DNA from: Pseudanabaena sp. M085S1SP2A07QC
GTDB lineage: Bacteria > Cyanobacteriota > Cyanobacteriia > Pseudanabaenales > Pseudanabaenaceae
DNA: 50,617 nucleotides
Direction of reading: 5' to 3'
Assembly: GCA_020404895.1 (NCBI GenBank)
Contig: JADBWK010000022.1
Coordinates: 1-50,617 of the forward strand
Part shown: positions 10,163-18,930 of the stretch, piece after piece
Numbering within the stretch: position 1 is the first letter of the stretch
How the letters are laid out: every line of letters starts with the position of its first letter
Position numbers and translations under genes: made by a program
The notes under the pieces: generated by a model
What the model saw: the letters and a program-made list of their open reading frames with translations, nothing else
Told to the model about the DNA's origin: nothing
The model's database searches: none

Positions 10163-13135
10163 CTATTTACGTCCCAACATTTTATTAACTTGAGCCATAG
10201 ATGGCGGCTTACGTTCAATTTTTTTAAAGCAATCAACCTGTCGCAAATATTCGTATCCCTTTTGGTAATCACTCAATCGCACAAGGAGATAATCGCTATA
10301 AATCTCTCCATCTGGGACTCCAATTTCCGTGATCAAATCGCTTAATTCTTCTCGTTCTCGAATAATCTGAAGATATTTTTGAAATGTTTTTCTTCCTTTT
10401 AGCTTAGTTTCAACCAAGTACCATACTCCAGGTTGTTTATCAGTAAATAGAGCAATTGGTTGAGGTGGAGTTCTTGGAGGGAGTTTTGTGTGAGAAAGTA
10501 AATGGGGTGTAACAATTTCACTAGACTGGATTCTAGTCTTTGGTTTTAATGTTTGGCTATCCAGAAATACCTCTAATTTATCTAGTAGAGATTCTCTATT
10601 TAACCAATCAGGCAAATAATAGGATCGAGACTGCAAGCTGGAAATCATCACTCGAATTTTTTGCAGATCAATTCCAATTATTTTGATTGCTGCCATAAAT
10701 TTTTCGATGGGTTCACAGTCAAGAATTGTATAGCAATAATTTTCTAGTTCCTCATCTGTCTCAGCTATTTGAGGTAATGTGGGCTTATCATCACCGCACC
10801 AACATCCTAAATCTTGAAGCGATCGCCCTTGGATCTGAATGTGATAAATTCCAGTACTTAAATGTAAAGGAACAGCGATCGTGTCTTGCTCTAGATTTTG
10901 TACTCTAATCCTTTCAGGCTCATGATGAGGTGTTAAAAGATTCCAACAAATTAATGAATAATTTTGATTTGATTGAAATCCTGAAAGATAAATAGCTTGA
11001 CTATCCCAAGTGTAACTGATCGGCTGACTCGAAACTAACTCAACTAATCTTTGCGTTTCCATTCCTGAACGCTGAAAATCCAGAGCATACCAATCTGAAT
11101 CAGATAGTTTTCCATGTAGAGTTGCTAGACTAATCATGACAGTCCCAGACTTGTCGGCATAAACAACATAAGAAATTTTGCTTTCTCCATTACATAGGGT
11201 AAGCGTGACTTTTTCGAGAGTCCACAGTCCTCGTATAGTGATAGTTTGCGCCCAAAATTGTTCTAAGCGATCGCATTGAATCGGTAGATTTTCAACGATA
11301 TCTCCTTGCCCGTTAAAAACCTGTAAATCAGCAAAACTAGATACTTCAAACATCAAATGCAGAGATTTTAGCTCAAAGCTATATGAATATCGTAGATTCT
11401 CATTCCAAAAACGAACTAAATACTTGCCTGAAGTTGAAATCATCTGTTGCAGTGAAATATTCTGCCAGCGATCGCTGGTCAAAATCTCCACCGATGTTCT
11501 AGCAGTTATTTCCTGACTAGTAAGATTTTCAACTGAAATATTAAATGATAGATTTTGAGATGTGGGGGGATGCCACAAGGTTGGTGCTTCTAGGTAAATT
11601 TCTTTTTTTCCTTTGATCATTAGTCCACGCAACACTGGCTGCTTGTTCTCAGAAATTTGCCACTTAACTATTACTGGAGGATATTGCCCAGATCGAATGA
11701 GAATGACTTCAGAACTATTAGTGAGTAGTTGAATGTGCTGACCACACCAACCAGAAATGCTGCATGGAACGTAGCTACTCAATATATCTATCTCATTATT
11801 TAGTTTCAGTTTGACATCCTTAGGAATGAAACAAATTATTTCATTGGTTTTAGAAATAACTGGATTAGCATTATCTAGAGAAATATGCGTACCTATATTG
11901 GCATCAAATATCAGGCAGGGTAAAGCGTCTGCGATTCCTTCTTGAGTCCAAGTAACTAATTCACGATTGTTATGATCTAATAAATGCAACCTCCATTGAG
12001 TCTCTATATTTCTGATGTTTATAATTTGCTCAGGAATACTTAAAAATTCTGAATTAGAACATGGGATATTTCCTTGCCAGATAGATCCTGAAATAAAATC
12101 GGGAATATGACAATAACTACCAAGTAAAGCTGACCATGTTGGCTCTCGCAGATTTTGTTCTGGTAACACCAGTTGAATATTCCCTGTATCAAAAACATCC
12201 AAAAGCATTGACAATGGTTTCTTGCGGGGTTTAATAGTTCTAAGATAAGAATTACTAGGAGTCTGTGTATGAGTGAGAACTTGGATGAGATTGTCCCAGT
12301 CTCTCAAAAAGAAATGCTTAGGCAAATAATAATTACTAAGCCTACTTTCTCTTTGATTCGCATCCCTTAGAATGTCTGGACTTTCATTATTTCGTTCAAG
12401 TTCAAGCGCAACAGAGGCAATACCCTGAACCAATTGCCCCGAAATTGGTTCTACTTTCTCAATGTCAGAACAGCTAACTCTTAGAAATCCAATTAATATA
12501 CCCCACTGAGGATGTCTCTCCTGACAAAAATCTAGCAATTCTTGAGATAGAAGTTTTTCTGAGGTGTGAGCTAATTCCCACCATCCGTAATCACTAGCAA
12601 TATTTTGGACAAGTTGAGCAAAGTGGTGCAGATTTCTTTGAGGTATTCCGCTTTGTAGCCATAAAGTTGCAACATGAGCAATACCCGCTTTACGCTTAGC
12701 TTTAACTAATTTCAACAGGTTGCTACCTTGCCTAGAAATTTCCCGAAGTGTATTAGCCACACCTTGACTGTAGGGAATTCTAATAAATTGACAATTACAA
12801 AATCCTTCCCAAAAGCCTTGCTCTGAACTCGAGTAATAGTAAGCATATTCAGAAAGAGCAGCCGTAATAATTTTGACCCAGTTTTGGCGATGATCAAAGC
12901 TCTCACGTAATGATGAATAGGTTATATTGCCTTCTTGCCTTAGGTGCGATCGCAGATTTTCACCAACAATTCTTAAAAGCTGATTTGAAGTATCTCTCTC
13001 TATGACCAAACTTCCCAAAAATCTTCTGCCTTCTGGAAATTGTGCCTGTCTCCATCCGCGCAAAATAATTTCCTCCCATAAAGTGTGTGTATCTTTAGAA
13101 CTTGTAAAATCGAAATCCATATTACCCCCAGACAT
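10163..13135 (-). CDS. unknown ~990-aa protein, first gene of the helicase operon
   Basis: No family recognised. The protein is soluble. The N-terminal third is helical and Trp/Leu-rich. The middle is beta-rich (many short alternating segments, roughly 400-750), as in stacked beta-sandwich modules. The C-terminus has a compact block, GVWYLVETKLKGRKTFQKYL then DYLLVRLSDYQKGYEYL. I prefer the ATG at 13135 because AAAGGA lies just upstream. The frame is open further to a TTG at 13198 (1011 aa) without a ribosome site, and another ATG at 13120 is preceded by GGGGG. It is the largest companion of the helicase and the gene nearest the WYL-controlled promoter. By analogy with other large-helicase defence systems it could be a sensor or scaffold, which is conjecture. 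Confidence 0.85.
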   Translation of the reverse strand: MSGGNMDFDFTSSKDTHTLWEEIILRGWRQAQFPEGRRFLGSLVIERDTSNQLLRIVGENLRSHLRQEGNITYSSLRESFDHRQNWVKIITAALSEYAYYYSSSEQGFWEGFCNCQFIRIPYSQGVANTLREISRQGSNLLKLVKAKRKAGIAHVATLWLQSGIPQRNLHHFAQLVQNIASDYGWWELAHTSEKLLSQELLDFCQERHPQWGILIGFLRVSCSDIEKVEPISGQLVQGIASVALELERNNESPDILRDANQRESRLSNYYLPKHFFLRDWDNLIQVLTHTQTPSNSYLRTIKPRKKPLSMLLDVFDTGNIQLVLPEQNLREPTWSALLGSYCHIPDFISGSIWQGNIPCSNSEFLSIPEQIINIRNIETQWRLHLLDHNNRELVTWTQEGIADALPCLIFDANIGTHISLDNANPVISKTNEIICFIPKDVKLKLNNEIDILSSYVPCSISGWCGQHIQLLTNSSEVILIRSGQYPPVIVKWQISENKQPVLRGLMIKGKKEIYLEAPTLWHPPTSQNLSFNISVENLTSQEITARTSVEILTSDRWQNISLQQMISTSGKYLVRFWNENLRYSYSFELKSLHLMFEVSSFADLQVFNGQGDIVENLPIQCDRLEQFWAQTITIRGLWTLEKVTLTLCNGESKISYVVYADKSGTVMISLATLHGKLSDSDWYALDFQRSGMETQRLVELVSSQPISYTWDSQAIYLSGFQSNQNYSLICWNLLTPHHEPERIRVQNLEQDTIAVPLHLSTGIYHIQIQGRSLQDLGCWCGDDKPTLPQIAETDEELENYCYTILDCEPIEKFMAAIKIIGIDLQKIRVMISSLQSRSYYLPDWLNRESLLDKLEVFLDSQTLKPKTRIQSSEIVTPHLLSHTKLPPRTPPQPIALFTDKQPGVWYLVETKLKGRKTFQKYLQIIREREELSDLITEIGVPDGEIYSDYLLVRLSDYQKGYEYLRQVDCFKKIERKPPSMAQVNKMLGRK

Positions 13136-13198
13136 TTTCCTTTGGTTATATTTATGTTGGCGATTAACAAAGTAATCTGCATCTCTAAATACTAACAA

Positions 13199-13334
13199 AA
13201 AAAACTTTAATATTCCACAAAAAGAAAATATGATACATACCTAAATCAACAATCACGAAATCATTTTATTTAAAAGGCTTTTTAGCCCTAAAATTAGTCT
13301 AGCTGTAATATTTTCTTTTACTTGACATCACAAC
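13199..13334. promoter_or_regulatory. divergent promoter region with a 12-bp inverted repeat
   Basis: This AT-rich spacer separates the helicase operon from the WYL regulator gene. AAAAGAAAATAT (13220-13231) and its exact complement ATATTTTCTTTT (13308-13319) face each other, one near each gene start. WYL regulators commonly bind inverted repeats in such divergent spacers, so these are candidate operators. The low complexity of the sequence makes a chance match possible. Confidence 0.4.
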
Positions 13335-14540
13335 ATGCTCAAAAAAGACACTAACTTTCCCTATAGTGATCGCCAAGCATTTGATCGATTAATTTTGCTG
13401 ATCGCTACTCTGATCCACAATCCAGGAGTGGGATATTCTGCCCCAGATTCATTTGAATCTAAGAAAAATGAACATCATAATGCGATTAAAGAGGTGCAAA
13501 CAAAACTTTGGGAAACAGCAAAATCGCACCACATCTCTTTACCTGAAGGTTATCCAGCATTACCAACTATCCGTAAGGATCTGGAATATTTAAGACAACG
13601 CGGTATCTTAGATAAACGAATGTATCGCTGGGGCTATTATGTTGGCACAGGAGTCATGAGCTTAGATGAACTCCAATCAGTTCTAAATGCGCTATCTTCC
13701 CAAGCCAAATATCAAGGAGATGCTCAATCTAGAAGAATTTACGAAACTCTAACCAAAAGATTAAAGGGCATAGACTTAGAAAATCAAGGTAAATTTCTTT
13801 ATCCAATTAGACAAATACTTAATCGTTCAGTTGGTCATACAGATCCAGAAGAAATGATTAGACTGGATGAGAACCAGAACAACCTGTTCCACAAAATAGA
13901 TACCGTGGAAGACGCAATCATGAAAGGGCAAGCCATTGAGATACATCGCAGTAACGATTCCTATGGTACTGGCCGAATTGGCTACTTGCAAATTTTTCCA
14001 TTGCAATTAATTTATTACGATATCGCTTGGTATATCATCTATGAATACTGCGACAATAATCACTTGGCAATTAGAAGAGTTAATCGATTTACAAATTATT
14101 GTAAAATTTTAATCGGTAAAACCCGCACTATAGATGAACAACACAAGCGACTTCAAGATGCTCATAAATTGCGTGAAAACGGATGGGGATTATATTTAGG
14201 GTCAGTTGAAGAGCAGCAACAAGAATTAGCAGGCAATTCTATATTTGAAACGGTGAAGGTAAGATTTTTCCCACCTGCAACGGATTTTATTTTGGAAGGA
14301 GATCGCCGCCATGCTAAGCACAAAATTATTAAAGGATATAAAGATAAGGAAATAGGTCAGCCAACTTATGTCGATTATATTATCAAGCTACCAGAAAGAT
14401 CTTTTAAAGAATTTAGTCTTTGGGTATTTCGTCATATGAACTACGCTCAGGTTATGGCTCCCAGTAAGTTAGTTCAAGTCCACACGGATGCTGCACAGAA
14501 ATTATTTGAGAGATATCAGAAAAATTCTTGCTGTAAATAA
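13335..14540 (+). CDS. WYL-domain transcriptional regulator
   Basis: A 401-aa protein. The N-terminus has a helix-turn-helix with its recognition segment near 77-105 (PTIRKDLEYLRQRGI). The WYL domain begins about residue 210, with the core FPLQLIYYDIAWYIIYEY and the R-R-V-N-R-F end expected of the family. A WCX-like C-terminal extension follows. WYL proteins bind DNA and sense a ligand, and several (BrxR, CapW and DISARM-linked ones) control phage-defence operons. It is divergent to the three-gene helicase operon with 136-200 bp between starts, so it most likely represses that operon and itself. Its stop codon lies inside the left arm of the inverted repeat at 14531. Confidence 0.9.
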   Translation: MLKKDTNFPYSDRQAFDRLILLIATLIHNPGVGYSAPDSFESKKNEHHNAIKEVQTKLWETAKSHHISLPEGYPALPTIRKDLEYLRQRGILDKRMYRWGYYVGTGVMSLDELQSVLNALSSQAKYQGDAQSRRIYETLTKRLKGIDLENQGKFLYPIRQILNRSVGHTDPEEMIRLDENQNNLFHKIDTVEDAIMKGQAIEIHRSNDSYGTGRIGYLQIFPLQLIYYDIAWYIIYEYCDNNHLAIRRVNRFTNYCKILIGKTRTIDEQHKRLQDAHKLRENGWGLYLGSVEEQQQELAGNSIFETVKVRFFPPATDFILEGDRRHAKHKIIKGYKDKEIGQPTYVDYIIKLPERSFKEFSLWVFRHMNYAQVMAPSKLVQVHTDAAQKLFERYQKNSCCK

Positions 14541-14632
14541 TTCGTTGATAACTTATTCGACGCAACGAGAGAATAAGGCTTTCACCATGTCGTCAGCAAT
14601 AAATTAACTATAAATCAACGAATTATTTACAG
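14531..14632 (+). repeat. 102-bp element with perfect 19-bp inverted ends
   Basis: CTGTAAATAATTCGTTGAT (14531-14549) is exactly complementary to 14614-14632. Inside is a second stem, CTTATTC (14552-14558) with GAATAAG (14572-14578), and a GACG/CGTC pair. The left arm contains the last Lys and stop codon of the WYL gene. It may be a MITE, a terminator or a structured RNA. It encodes no protein and resembles none of the other repeat families in the window. Confidence 0.55.
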
Positions 14633-14745
14633 TAAGACATAATTTTACCTGTGTCTGGCCTAAATGGCTTAAGGAGACGGGATTTATTGGACATACTCTC
14701 ATTTACTATCGAAAGAGACTGTCAAGTAAAATGTGTAAATTCTAG

Positions 14746-14925
14746 AAGCTATATGTGGAGGCGATCCTCAGCAGTGGTTCTCAGAATTGTGGTAAACCTG
14801 TTCAGGATAGCCAAATTTCTTGTCCTCTTCCTAGTTCTGGAAGCTATGAGGTGAGTTTATTCACTTCAACTGAAACCCGAGGCAATTTCAATTATGTGGG
14901 GAGGTTAGAGTTCAATAAAACCTAG
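14746..14925 (+). pseudogene. remnant of an unidentified gene (C-terminal end only)
   Basis: A start-less frame of about 59 codons ends at 14925. Its last part, SSGSYEVSLFTSTETRGNFN then YVGRLEFNKT, reads like the beta-strand end of a real extracellular or repeat-domain protein. Nothing upstream continues it, since a stop lies at 14743. The region 14633-14941 otherwise shows no gene. This is treated as debris at the island junction. Confidence 0.3.
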
Positions 14926-14941
14926 CCGCACGTTCTAACCC

Positions 14942-15883
14942 CTATTCCAACTTCTCCGACGCTTTCAAAAAAGCTCGTTTCGCAGCAATCTTATTTTTAC
15001 GATTGGTATAACGCCTAAAACTCCTGACATCACGATGTCTAGTCAACTCCATCGCCAAAGAAGGATCTAACTCATACTTCACAATCAAATTTGTCGCAAA
15101 CGTATGTCTACCCCGATGCGAATGCAAATCAATTCCCGTCTTCTCCGCCAAATCATCCATCACATGCCGAATCCCCCAATAAGTCAACCGCTTACCCTGA
15201 CTGCGATTAGAGCAAGACACAAACAAAGCACTATCAGTCAATAACTCCCCTTCTTGCGCTTCCCTCCAATCCAAATAAGCATCCAAATCCTGAATACCCA
15301 ACTTAGTTAATGGCACTTCTCCCTTACTATCCCATTTCGCCTCCTTAATCACCAATTCCCCATTTACATAATCCTCAACATTCAGACGACAGACCTCCTC
15401 CGCCCTCAAGCCATGCAACAACACTGAAAACAACGCCCGATCGCGCAACACCACCTTACCTAACGAAATCGCCTCATAAATTCGCAACACCTCCTCATCC
15501 TCCAAATCCTTAGCCACAGGATCGGGCAACCGCTCCTGCTGAATGCCAAGCGTCGGATCGGCAACCACATATTCCGAGAGCAACATCCACCGATAAAACG
15601 ATTTCAGAGTCCGCAGCACCCGATTCACCGAACTCAGTGCCAACTCACGCTCCTTCAGCAAAAAAGTTTTAAACTGCGTCACTTTGCGCCGACTCACATC
15701 CACCCAAGCCAGATCGCACCAATCCATAAATGTCCGTAAATCTGCCTGATATGCCTTACGACTTTTGGGTTGTAAAGACCTTGACGCTAAAAACTCATCA
15801 ACCCTTGCTTGGCGCAAGTCTGAAGTGACGATCGCTTTGGGCGGTTCGCCGTAAACAACTAAAATTGTCTCTGGAATCGACAT
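14942..15883 (-). CDS. tyrosine recombinase/integrase (XerC/D type)
   Basis: The core-binding domain (about 25-115) is followed by the catalytic domain. The catalytic residues are present: Arg in LLHGLRAEEVCRL (about 158), Lys in AKWDSKGEVPL, the H-x-x-R box in LHSHRGRHTFATN (about 255), the second His in ELTRHRDVRSF and the nucleophile Tyr in RRYTN (about 292). I chose the ATG at 15883 because the decayed copy at 17767 aligns from the same Met (MSIPE). An in-frame ATG at 15934 would add 17 residues. The enzyme could move or invert DNA by strand exchange. It stands between the helicase cassette and the ATPase-nuclease gene, and its own decayed sister lies beyond that gene in opposite orientation. 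Confidence 0.92.
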   Translation of the reverse strand: MSIPETILVVYGEPPKAIVTSDLRQARVDEFLASRSLQPKSRKAYQADLRTFMDWCDLAWVDVSRRKVTQFKTFLLKERELALSSVNRVLRTLKSFYRWMLLSEYVVADPTLGIQQERLPDPVAKDLEDEEVLRIYEAISLGKVVLRDRALFSVLLHGLRAEEVCRLNVEDYVNGELVIKEAKWDSKGEVPLTKLGIQDLDAYLDWREAQEGELLTDSALFVSCSNRSQGKRLTYWGIRHVMDDLAEKTGIDLHSHRGRHTFATNLIVKYELDPSLAMELTRHRDVRSFRRYTNRKNKIAAKRAFLKASEKLE

Positions 15884-16029
15884 AGCAGCATCACGTGAAT
15901 TAACAATTAACTTCCTATCGACATCACCGCGCATACAAAGTGAGATCGCCCGCCATTAGCAACCCCTATCTCCAAGTAGTGCTAGACGACTCAAAAAATG
16001 AGCATTTTCAAGATCGAAAGCCCAATTAG

Positions 16030-16088
16030 TCATAGAAATATCTTAGAGCAAATAATCATCAATTATTTGCTCTAAGATATTTCTATGA
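16030..16088. repeat. perfect 27-bp hairpin between recombinase and ATPase-nuclease
   Basis: The arms at 16030-16056 and 16062-16088 are exact complements with a 5-nt loop (CATCA). A further outer pair, ATGAGCAT and ATGCTCAT, brackets it within 15999-16105. It lies in the divergent spacer (15884-16197) between the two genes. It is therefore not an ordinary terminator, and could be a recombination or binding site, or a MITE. Confidence 0.6.
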
Positions 16089-16197
16089 ATGAGTATTTAT
16101 GCTCATTACTGTTAACCTGTTTTCTGGGTTTCAGGGCTTTGCTTGGCGCGTTGCGTTATATTGATGGGGTATCTGTGCCCGTTAGTTAGCTGTCGTT

Positions 16198-17754
16198 ATG
16201 CAAAAATGGTTTAATACTGCTGGTCCTTGTAAGGCTGACATTCACTACATGTTGCCAGCAAGCGAGCGTTTGCCTGAGCTAGAGAAGTTGATCGCTCAGG
16301 AGAATTACTTTGTAATTCATGCGCCACGGCAGACGGGTAAAACAACAGCAATGATCAACCTTGCAAAAGAATTGACTGAGAGTGGTCAATATGTTGCAGT
16401 GATGTTATCGGTTGAAGTAGGTGCAGCATTTCCCCATAATCCCCAATTAGCACAGAATAGTATTTTAAATAGTTGGTGGAATCAGGTACGTTTCTTGCAG
16501 TTGCCATTACCGAATCCCTCACAAATTCAACAGGAAACAGGTGTTAGTCAACTTGACTTACAAACGGTCTTACAAGCTTGGTCAATGGCATCAGCTTTGC
16601 CTCTAATTATTTTTGTAGATGAAATTGATGCTTTGAGTGACGAAACTTTAATTTCGGTGCTAAGACAGTTTCGTTCTGGTTATCCTAATCGTCCTAAGGG
16701 ATTTCCTCAGTCACTTGCCTTGATTGGGATGAGAGATGTGAGGGATTATAAATATGCATCAGGAGGTAGCGATCGCCTGCAATCTTCTAGTCCATTTAAT
16801 ATCAAAGTTCAATCTTTTACTTTGAGTAACTTTACTTTGGAGGATGTTAATAGGCTTTATAAGCAACATACAGAAGCCACAGGACAAATATTTACGCCCG
16901 AAGCAGTTGATTTAGCTTTTCATTTGACACAGGGTCAGCCTTGGTTGGTGAATGCGATCGCTAAGGAAATTGTTGAATATATTGCTAAAGATCCAGCTAT
17001 TGAGATAAATGTTGATTTAATAGAGCAAGCTAAGGAGATTTTAATTAAGAGGCAAGATACACATTTAGATAGCTTAGCTGAAAGATTAAGAGAAGATAGG
17101 GTGAGGATAATTGTTGAACCAATTTTGTCAGGTCAAGAGTTAGTTAATACTCCAGAAGATGATTTGAGATATGTTTTAGATTTAGGATTATGCAATCGGG
17201 ATAGCAGAGGTGGTATTCAAATTGCTAATCCAATTTATCGAGAAGTTATTCCTAAAGTACTATCATCTATTACGATCGCGTCTTTAACTTCAATAGCACC
17301 AACATGGCTAGATCAGGATGGTAATCTCAATGCTCAAGCACTGCTAGATTCGTTTATCATGTTCTGGCGGCAGCATGGAGAACCATTATTTGGAAGTACA
17401 CCCTATCCAGAGATTGCACCCCACATAGTATTGATGGCATTTTTGCATCGGGTGGTTAATGGTGGTGGCACATTGGAAAGGGAATATGCCATTGGTTCGG
17501 GGCGAATGGATATTTGTTTGCGCTATGGCACAGTGATTTTGGCAATAGAGTTGAAGGTATGGCGCGATAAGAATCCTGATCCGATTAAGGAAGGATTACA
17601 GCAGTTGGATAAATATTTATCGGGATTGAGTTTGGATACAGGTTGGTTGGTGATCTTCGATCGCCGTTCTGGTTTGCCGCCGCTAAGCGATCGCACGACT
17701 ACTGAGAATGTTATTAGTCCAGCAGGTCGAGAAATCATTGTAATTCGAGGCTAA
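16198..17754 (+). CDS. AAA-like ATPase fused to a PD-(D/E)XK nuclease domain
   Basis: 518 aa. An N-terminal STAND/AAA-like ATPase (COG1672-type) has Walker A APRQTGKTT (42-50) and Walker B LIIFVDEID (about 135-143). Its winged-helix part runs to about 330. The C-terminus is a PD-(D/E)XK-type fold: ERE, then GSGRMDICL (the metal Asp) and AIELKVW (the E-x-K), about residues 425-456. Such proteins are frequent in cyanobacterial islands. The combination suggests ATP-gated DNA cleavage, in defence or as a selfish function. The gene is flanked on the left by an intact tyrosine recombinase on the opposite strand and on the right, 12 bp after its stop, by a decayed recombinase copy. Confidence 0.85.
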   Translation: MQKWFNTAGPCKADIHYMLPASERLPELEKLIAQENYFVIHAPRQTGKTTAMINLAKELTESGQYVAVMLSVEVGAAFPHNPQLAQNSILNSWWNQVRFLQLPLPNPSQIQQETGVSQLDLQTVLQAWSMASALPLIIFVDEIDALSDETLISVLRQFRSGYPNRPKGFPQSLALIGMRDVRDYKYASGGSDRLQSSSPFNIKVQSFTLSNFTLEDVNRLYKQHTEATGQIFTPEAVDLAFHLTQGQPWLVNAIAKEIVEYIAKDPAIEINVDLIEQAKEILIKRQDTHLDSLAERLREDRVRIIVEPILSGQELVNTPEDDLRYVLDLGLCNRDSRGGIQIANPIYREVIPKVLSSITIASLTSIAPTWLDQDGNLNAQALLDSFIMFWRQHGEPLFGSTPYPEIAPHIVLMAFLHRVVNGGGTLEREYAIGSGRMDICLRYGTVILAIELKVWRDKNPDPIKEGLQQLDKYLSGLSLDTGWLVIFDRRSGLPPLSDRTTTENVISPAGREIIVIRG

Positions 17755-17766
17755 AGACTGCTTGCT

Positions 17767-18085
17767 ATGTCAATACCAGAGCCAATTTTAGTTGTTTATA
17801 GTAAACCGCCCAAAGCGATCGCCACTACAGACTCGCGCTAAGCAAGGGTTGATGAGTTCTTAGCGTCGAGGTCTTTACAGCCGAAGAGTTGTAAGGCTTA
17901 TCAATCGGACTTGCGAATATTTATGGATTGGTGCGATCTGGCTTAGTAGTGAGTCGTCGCAAAGTAACACAATTTAAAACTTTTTTGCTGAAGGAACGCG
18001 AACTATATAGCACTAAGTTCGGTAAATCGGGTACAGCGAACTTTGAAATCGTTTTATCGGTGGATGTTGCTCTCGGAATACGAAC
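17767..18085 (+). pseudogene. decayed tyrosine recombinase copy
   Basis: The translation aligns with the N-terminal third of the intact recombinase at 14942-15883: MSIPEPILVVYSKPPKAIAT, a TAA stop, ARVDEFLASRSLQPKS, FMDWCDLA, stops, then after a frameshift ALSSVNRVQRTLKSFYRWML. Many synonymous differences show an old paralog rather than a fresh duplication. The catalytic domain is lost, because the frame runs into a WG-repeat fragment at ADPN. Confidence 0.85.
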
Positions 18086-18088
18086 GTG

Positions 18089-18259
18089 ATGGCTGATCCG
18101 AATAAGTGGGAATTTACAGATAAAAGTGGGACAGCAGTAATCACTTCTAAATTTGATGCTGCTTATGCTTTCTCTAACAGGCTTGCAATGGTTTTTATCT
18201 CAGGTAAATTAGGCTATATTGATAAAAGTGGAAGATATATTTGGCAACCAGCAAAATGA
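18089..18259 (+). pseudogene. WG (KWG) repeat protein fragment
   Basis: 56 codons containing two WG-type repeats: NKWEFTDKSGTAVITSKFDA then AYAFSNRLAMVF, and GKLGYIDKSGRYIWQPAK, which looks like a protein C-terminus. WG-repeat proteins are common in cyanobacteria. The Met-Ala-Asp-Pro start coincides with the point where the recombinase remnant ends (VADP in the intact copy), so the junction looks like a deletion or illegitimate fusion. It is unlikely to be functional. Confidence 0.6.
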
Positions 18260-18279
18260 TCGCAGTATTAAGTAAATGA

Positions 18280-18930
18280 GAAGAAAGCTACTTACCTGCG
18301 ATCGCAGTTGAGCAGACTGAACAACAAAGCACCGCCGCCTTTCGGGGCGCAATGATCCCCGCAATTCCTGATGTGATCTCACAGGAACAGTTTCGCACAG
18401 GTATGACCTACGAAACTGCACTGAATACTTTGCTGCAAGCGCAACAGCGTTGGGTACAGCAACTGCATGGAGACCACCGTTTTACGATCAGCTTACGGAT
18501 TATTGGCAGTGGTAACCCATCGCAAAACTTAGTATTAGGATTGGTCGGCAAAACTGAAGGGGCGAACAAAGCGGAAACACTTAGCGCCGCAAGGAATTTT
18601 TTTAACAAAGTTAGGGATACATTTCCCAGTGGTTATCCCCTCGAAATTTGCGAAACTCCCGATCAACTCGCCCTCTTACGATTGCCATTTTTACCAGCCA
18701 ACGGCGGACAAATCGGTGAACTCAGGCGCGGTAATACTTCTCTGCAAACCATTAGCAGCAAAGAAGTTCCCGATGCTAGAGGTGTTTGCATTTATCCTTG
18801 GATTGCCCATGCTAACGATTTTCAGGATCTATTTCGCGCCCTAGTCAGTCATCCTACCCCTGTAGCCGTTGCCATTAACCTGCGGGCAACGGAATTAACA
18901 ACTACTGAAGCTAGTTATATAGCAACGTAA
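18280..18930 (+). pseudogene. unidentified gene, both ends damaged, cut by a MITE
   Basis: The frame opens after a stop at 18277. The first ATG is at 18352, but protein-like sequence (AVEQTEQQSTAAFRGA) already precedes it. The product is soluble, 192 aa from the ATG, with blocks TISLRIIGSGN, LVLGLVGKTEGANKAETLSA and LPANGGQIGEL. I do not recognise the family. The last residues (YIAT, stop) are encoded by MITE copy 2, which begins at 18920, so the native C-terminus is lost. The 5' end adjoins the WG fragment and is probably truncated too. Confidence 0.5.

Noticed and set aside
3001-13135. Direct assignment of the cassette to Druantia or DISARM
   Set aside because: The helicase fits, but no DNA methylase, DrmC-type or other diagnostic partner is recognisable, so naming the type would overclaim.
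14531-14632. Possible retron msr-msd RNA, because of inverted ends around inner stems
   Set aside because: No reverse transcriptase gene lies within the window, and the arms include a coding end; a MITE or terminator explains it equally well.
14651-14854. 67-aa frame beginning MSGLNGLRRR
   Set aside because: It has no ribosome site, poor composition and crosses the better-supported remnant frame ending at 14925.
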